DNA of 12,222 nt from Discostella pseudostelligera. Its lineage: Eukaryota > Bacillariophyta > Thalassiosirophyceae > Thalassiosirales > Thalassiosiraceae. The stretch lies in NCBI GenBank assembly GCA_036940085.1, contig JALLBK010000960.1, positions 1 to 12,222 of the forward strand. The letters run 5' to 3'. The notes beneath the pieces are model-generated. The model was not told the origin of the DNA and made no database searches. It saw nothing but the letters and a program-made list of their open reading frames with translations. Positions 8,881 to 12,222 of the stretch are shown piece by piece. A program made the translations under genes and the position numbers. The stretch's first letter is position 1. The number at the start of each line of letters is the position of its first letter.

Positions 8881-10268
8881 CTATTCAATCTCGTCATCTT
8901 CATCTTCATCGCCATCGTCATCACTTGATACTTCTTTCCCCACTGCTAAGGTAATAACTCCATCTTCCAAATCGATTGCAATTGATCCATTGTCTTCTGC
9001 TGCCAACCTTGAAGCGTTGTGAAAATCATTCATTGATGCGCCAAATTGTATGTCCACGTTTCTATTGCATATGACGGCATGTTCATTACCTGCTGGGCCG
9101 TCAGATTCTTCTGAAGCAATTACTAAGGATACGTTCTTGTTCAGTATATCCGATGAATCAATCTTCTCCAAATTCCACTGGAATGGCATTACGAATGGGT
9201 CTCCTGCTTTACGACTGCTTTGGCAACCCTCCTCCTTATCCGTATCTTCCCACGGGGTTGTTAAGTCCTCTACTAACTCACTTTCTAAAGGTTCCGATTC
9301 AAGGGGACAATGGTTCAGCCAAATATTGACCAAAAATGTCACCCGCTTGCCACTCAGTGAATGTTGTGTACCATTATTGTCATCCACTCTCATTTTCTTA
9401 GACTTTGGCTCGGACACATCAATCCTTGGGACGGATGGAAAATATTCACCTGGAGCACCGTGCAGAAATCGGCCATCGAATGCAACGTGCTTACCAAAGC
9501 AGGGATGACTGAGCCAAGCTTGGTTGATGCTCCCGTTGAGACTATTCTTCTCGTGATCAGTGGGTGGTGGTGATCGTTTGTTGAGGATGAGCGTCGGGAC
9601 ACCGATGTCACTCAGATAGGTTATTGTTGCGACCCTTGGATGGAGAGTGTAATTTGGTAGCTGCTCCTCGAGGCCTGACCATAAGCATAAAGAGGAAGCA
9701 AACATAAATATTTTACAAGGGAAATGATTAAAGGAGAGAGCCCCAGTGAACACGTACCATAATCGGCGTCAAAGTGTATCCCAACTTCATCATCTTCTTC
9801 ATCATCACCACCATCATCATTCGGAGATTCTCCATTACTTGGAGTATCCAAAACTAAAGTCCACCACTCAGCGCCGCTTCTCTCTGGATCATAAATGAGC
9901 TTTGATTCTCCGTTGTTCTCTACATATTTATGTTCCCCCAACGAATCTACATGAGCCCGAAAGATTGTCTGAGCCAGCGCCTCGAGAGCACATCGAGGCT
10001 TCATCAGACATGGTAAAAAGAAGGTCGATCCAGTAGAATATCCATCAGAATCTTCTTTCGTTCTAGCTGTGAAGACCAACGAACAGTCCTTTAGAAATGA
10101 TGCCCGGTGTTCATTGGATGATATTGACAGTGCGTTCGCGTAGGATGCAAATGGATTTCGCGGTAGGGTTGGCTTGGACGAATTGTCGTCGTTGTTGGAG
10201 CCGGAGCCCGGCTTGTAGTCGTTAAGAACGGCAAATCCGTTATCGATGATCAAATCACTGCAAATCAT
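8881..10268 (-). CDS. Uncharacterised 2-oxoglutarate/Fe(II) dioxygenase-like protein, two exons
   Basis: Predicted exons are 10268-9758 and 9674-8881 (1305 nt, 434 residues). The pattern of a double-stranded beta-helix oxygenase is visible. HFD at 165-167 gives the metal His and Asp, HPRVATITYLSDIGVPTLIL (182-201) forms core strands, FDGRFLHG holds the distal metal His at 242, and KRVTFLVNIWLNH holds the 2-oxoglutarate Arg at about 281. All four key residues are present, so catalysis is possible. Substrate is unknown. An acidic linker (GGDDEEDDE) sits just before HFD, and the C-terminus ends in a Ser/Asp/Glu-rich tail. PKSKKMRV (260-267) resembles a nuclear-localisation signal but lies in a loop between core elements. 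No signal peptide is seen. The gene is convergent with ACP and divergent from the SGNH gene. Superfamily is likely; the exact family is not recognised. Confidence 0.82.
9675..9757 (-). other. Dioxygenase intron (83 nt, phase 1)
   Basis: The minus-strand donor GTACGT at 9757 follows ...GATTATG, and the acceptor ATGGTCAG ends at 9675. Joining gives HFDADYG|LEEQLPNY in frame with a Gly codon split G|GC. The intron falls just after the HxD metal motif, so both exons are needed to complete the active site. Unspliced reading continues but breaks the domain pattern. Confidence 0.88.
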
Positions 10269-10420
10269 ATTGGAAATAGGACTGAATGAGCTCTAGCCAC
10301 AGTACTGCCTTCTCCGTCTGAGGATCTTGGATAGGGATTAGGGATTGGACCATTGCAGAGAGGATTGATGTGATAATAATATGTTATGTTCGATGTTCAT
10401 GTTGCTCTATGGGGGTGGTC

Positions 10421-10517
10421 TTCCCGCCATTTCCGCCTCACTCCCGCCATTTTCCTCAATCCACGTGTAAGCCACAGGAAGTGTCGAGTCTCCCCGCCAC
10501 ATAATTGCCACGTGTAA
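10421..10517. promoter_or_regulatory. Duplicated CCCGCCA + CCACGTGTAA motif cluster
   Basis: CCCGCCA occurs at 10423-10429, 10443-10449 and 10493-10499; the first two are 20 bp apart and share CCCGCCATTT. The 10-mer CCACGTGTAA, containing the CACGTG G-box/E-box core, occurs exactly at 10461-10470 and 10508-10517. The second and third CCCGCCA copies are each followed by one G-box at 11 and 8 bp, so the pair behaves as a repeated module. CCCGCC resembles an E2F half-site (TTCCCGCC), and CACGTG is the usual bHLH/bZIP core. Factor identity is inferred. Confidence 0.5.
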
Positions 10518-10572
10518 TTGACGAATCGCATGCAACAACCGACCACGCACCGTCGTTACATGCACTCTACTC

Positions 10573-10588
10573 AGGAGTATGTACTCCT
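10573..10588. repeat. Palindrome AGGAGTA-TG-TACTCCT
   Basis: Seven-base perfect arms flank a two-base centre. A third AGGAGTA copy follows at 10601-10607. The spacing is compatible with a dimeric binding site; a hairpin in RNA would have too small a loop to be stable as drawn. Confidence 0.6.
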
Positions 10589-10842
10589 ATCTAGCTAAGT
10601 AGGAGTAGCTATTACGATGTGCCGCGCCAATGGTCAATGGTGATGATGTGAGTGACAGTGCCATGGGGGGGGGGCTAGTACTGGTACTCTAACTCTAATC
10701 AAAGGTGGGGCCTCGCCTATTGCCCGGCAGATACGGTAGGCGGCTGCATGCCCCCTTCTACTACTACTCTCTAGGCTAAGAGACAGCCGGGCTCACAATC
10801 TCCCCACAGTAACAGTAAGAGATTTCTGTAGCATCAACAAGC

Positions 10843-12222
10843 ATGAAGGTGCCGATGAAACGACGACAGTGTTGGGTCACAGCACTTGGATATACAGCAA
10901 CCCTAATCTTCAGCCTACACCACCTTTTGTTGCCACCGGGCGAGATTGGTTCCCGCCGCAGTGGTGCCACTAACCACGGGGAGTTTCGCAGCACATCGTA
11001 TTACCAACATATCAAGTTCAGCAGTCACTACCGCAATCACACCAATGGCACACCATCATTGCAGCAACAATAATATCTAATGAACAGGACATGCATGGTC
11101 GATCTCGGAGTGGACGAGTCTTAGATTTTACCGTCACAATCTCCACTAATCTGAAATTATTATTCATTGGTGATTCGGTGATGTTACAGTTTGCCCAAGC
11201 TTTTGATGAAATGATAATGAATAACAAGCAACAAATAAAACAAACTCGTAAAGTATTATGGGAATCGTCATTGAAAGGTCATGATGGTGGAACAATTGTG
11301 GCACCTACCCGTGGTGGCGGCGTGTCTGCAGCAATGAGAATGACGGGCTTATTGTCCCGATCCGGGAAGGGGAAACCAATCGCCAATGCTAGGGGCGGGG
11401 GATGGAGTGATACAGAAATCGATCTCTTGACCAATTATTCATATGATGAAAGGTTGATGGAGGATCAGCCACAATTACTGCAGCAACAGCGCACGAACTT
11501 GACAACAACGACCGTGGATAACTTCGATGTTGTCATATTCCGAGTGATGCATGGATGGATGGGTCTAAATGAAATCACGCACGATCGTCTCGTTGAGGCG
11601 GTGGAATTGTCCCACACATTATTGGGTGCTACCACCGCGCTTCTGATGACTGTACCATTTACCAACAATGTCAAAACTATAGACGACATGATCAAGGTGA
11701 ATGAGATCAATGAGGATATACGTCAAATTGCGAGGGAATGGCATTCGATGAGGGAAACGAATGTAGGAGGTTTGCAACACATCCTTGTCGTCGAGTATGG
11801 ATCCTATTGCAACCATATCATCTGGAGCAATGGACGCCATTTGGGTTACAATGTCACGCATCCTCTCAGAGCGACGGAATATATTTTTGATATAGAAGGC
11901 CCGGATATGTTGCTGGATAGGTTGCAGGGTGCTGATGAAGAATTTCCAGGAGCATGGCAACCGAGCATACCTATGATTTGTAGCGATACCTCCTTGCTAG
12001 GACCGGACCGTCGAGCTTGCAACCGGAATTATTTGTTTTCGGATGGCATTCATGTTTGCCCCGAGACGTTGGCTAGCAGATTCGCTGCCGGTGTAGCATG
12101 CCTGGTTGGATACGTACACAATGGACAACAATCAAGCAAACACATCTTTCCAGCCGAGGAAAATGTTCGGCAATGTGAGAGGGAGTGCAATGAGCAATTT
12201 TTGTCAGTTATGCCTGTGGAGG
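10843..12222 (+). CDS. SGNH/PC-esterase-like hydrolase with N-terminal membrane anchor (3' incomplete)
   Basis: From 11091 to the window edge a plus-strand frame is open without a stop. It shows an SGNH-type esterase pattern: LLFIGDSV (catalytic Ser codon at 11175), APTRGGGV, ANARGGGWSD, VVIFRVMHGWMG and the late DxxH box SDGIHVCPETLASRF (Asp codon 12042, His codon 12051). Ser and the Asp-His pair are thus all present. The frame just upstream carries a start at 10843 with MKVPMKRRQCWVTALG, then a hydrophobic stretch ending LHHLLLPPG: basic residues then a hydrophobic segment, typical of a signal anchor. A predicted intron (10998-11110) joins the two in frame, placing Ser at about residue 74. 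Enzymes of this type acylate or deacylate glycans in the Golgi or wall; the substrate here is unknown. If the upstream exon is wrong, ATG 11091 would be the start. The C-terminus lies beyond the window. Confidence 0.72.
10998..11110 (+). other. Predicted SGNH-gene intron (113 nt, phase 2)
   Basis: The donor GTATTA at 10998 and acceptor TCTCGGAG ending at 11110 join RSTS to GRVLDFTVTISTNL in frame. A CTAAT branch-like word at 11077-11081 lies about 30 nt before the acceptor, and the only AG between them is very close to it. Weaker alternatives that also keep frame are donors at 10949, 10964 or 11024 with an acceptor ending at 11124, and 11016 with 11110. Some change of frame is required because the upstream frame stops at 11071-11073. 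Confidence 0.5.

Larger units (their letters stand above)
10269..10842. promoter_or_regulatory. Divergent intergenic region, dioxygenase / SGNH gene
   Basis: This 574-bp interval lies between two diverging starts. It holds the duplicated CCCGCCA/CCACGTGTAA module (10421-10517), a 16-bp palindrome (10573-10588), a second small palindrome AGTACTGGTACT (10677-10688) and a run of ten G (10665-10674). No protein or RNA gene was recognised. Confidence 0.55.

Noticed and set aside
11465..11960. Minus-strand frames opposite the SGNH gene
   Set aside because: The plus strand carries a continuous frame with esterase motifs; the antisense frames have none.
1..12222. CRISPR array, tRNA, rRNA, integron or prokaryotic defence system
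   Set aside because: No regularly spaced repeats, cloverleaf-like sequence, rRNA segments or prokaryotic gene organisation were seen; introns and plastid targeting mark the DNA as eukaryotic nuclear.

Overview
This window looks like nuclear DNA of a diatom, probably a centric species. The clearest evidence is an acyl carrier protein whose N-terminus, once a predicted intron is removed, is a signal peptide ending in an ASA|FVP cleavage site. That ASAF-type site is the hallmark of proteins imported into secondary red plastids. Short GT-AG introns (about 70-110 nt), closely spaced genes and a Ty3/gypsy reverse-transcriptase remnant fit the same picture. No species can be fixed from sequence reading alone.

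Layout from left to right: (1) positions 1 to about 480, minus strand, a decayed Ty3/gypsy retrotransposon RT fragment broken by an internal deletion and frameshift. (2) About 480-1138, pyrimidine-rich non-coding DNA. (3) 1139-7303, minus strand, a three-exon gene for a large ARF guanine-nucleotide exchange factor of the GBF1/GNOM/Gea type, about 2007 residues, with DCB, HUS, Sec7 and HDS regions recognisable in order. (4) 7304-7851, a shared 5' region between two divergent genes, holding a strong E2F-like site and short upstream ORFs. (5) 7852-8626, plus strand, the plastid-targeted acyl carrier protein, with a first coding exon of only three codons and a 442-nt intron. (6) 8881-10268, minus strand, a two-exon gene for an uncharacterised 2-oxoglutarate/Fe(II) dioxygenase-like protein, convergent with ACP. 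(7) 10269-10842, an intergenic region with a duplicated CCCGCCA...CCACGTGTAA module and short palindromes. (8) 10843 to the right edge, plus strand, the 5' part of an SGNH/PC-esterase-like membrane-anchored protein, incomplete at the window end.

The genes do not form an operon or an obvious pathway. They are a vesicle-traffic regulator (Golgi ARF activation), a plastid fatty-acid synthesis carrier, a putative oxygenase and a putative secretory-pathway esterase. The two divergent pairs (ARF-GEF/ACP and dioxygenase/SGNH) could share promoter regions. I found no defence system, CRISPR array, tRNA or rRNA. The less expected items are the duplicated regulatory module, the two alternative in-frame acceptors in the ARF-GEF gene, the uORF overlapping its start codon, the three-codon exon of ACP, and the SGNH-like coding region that runs off the edge.
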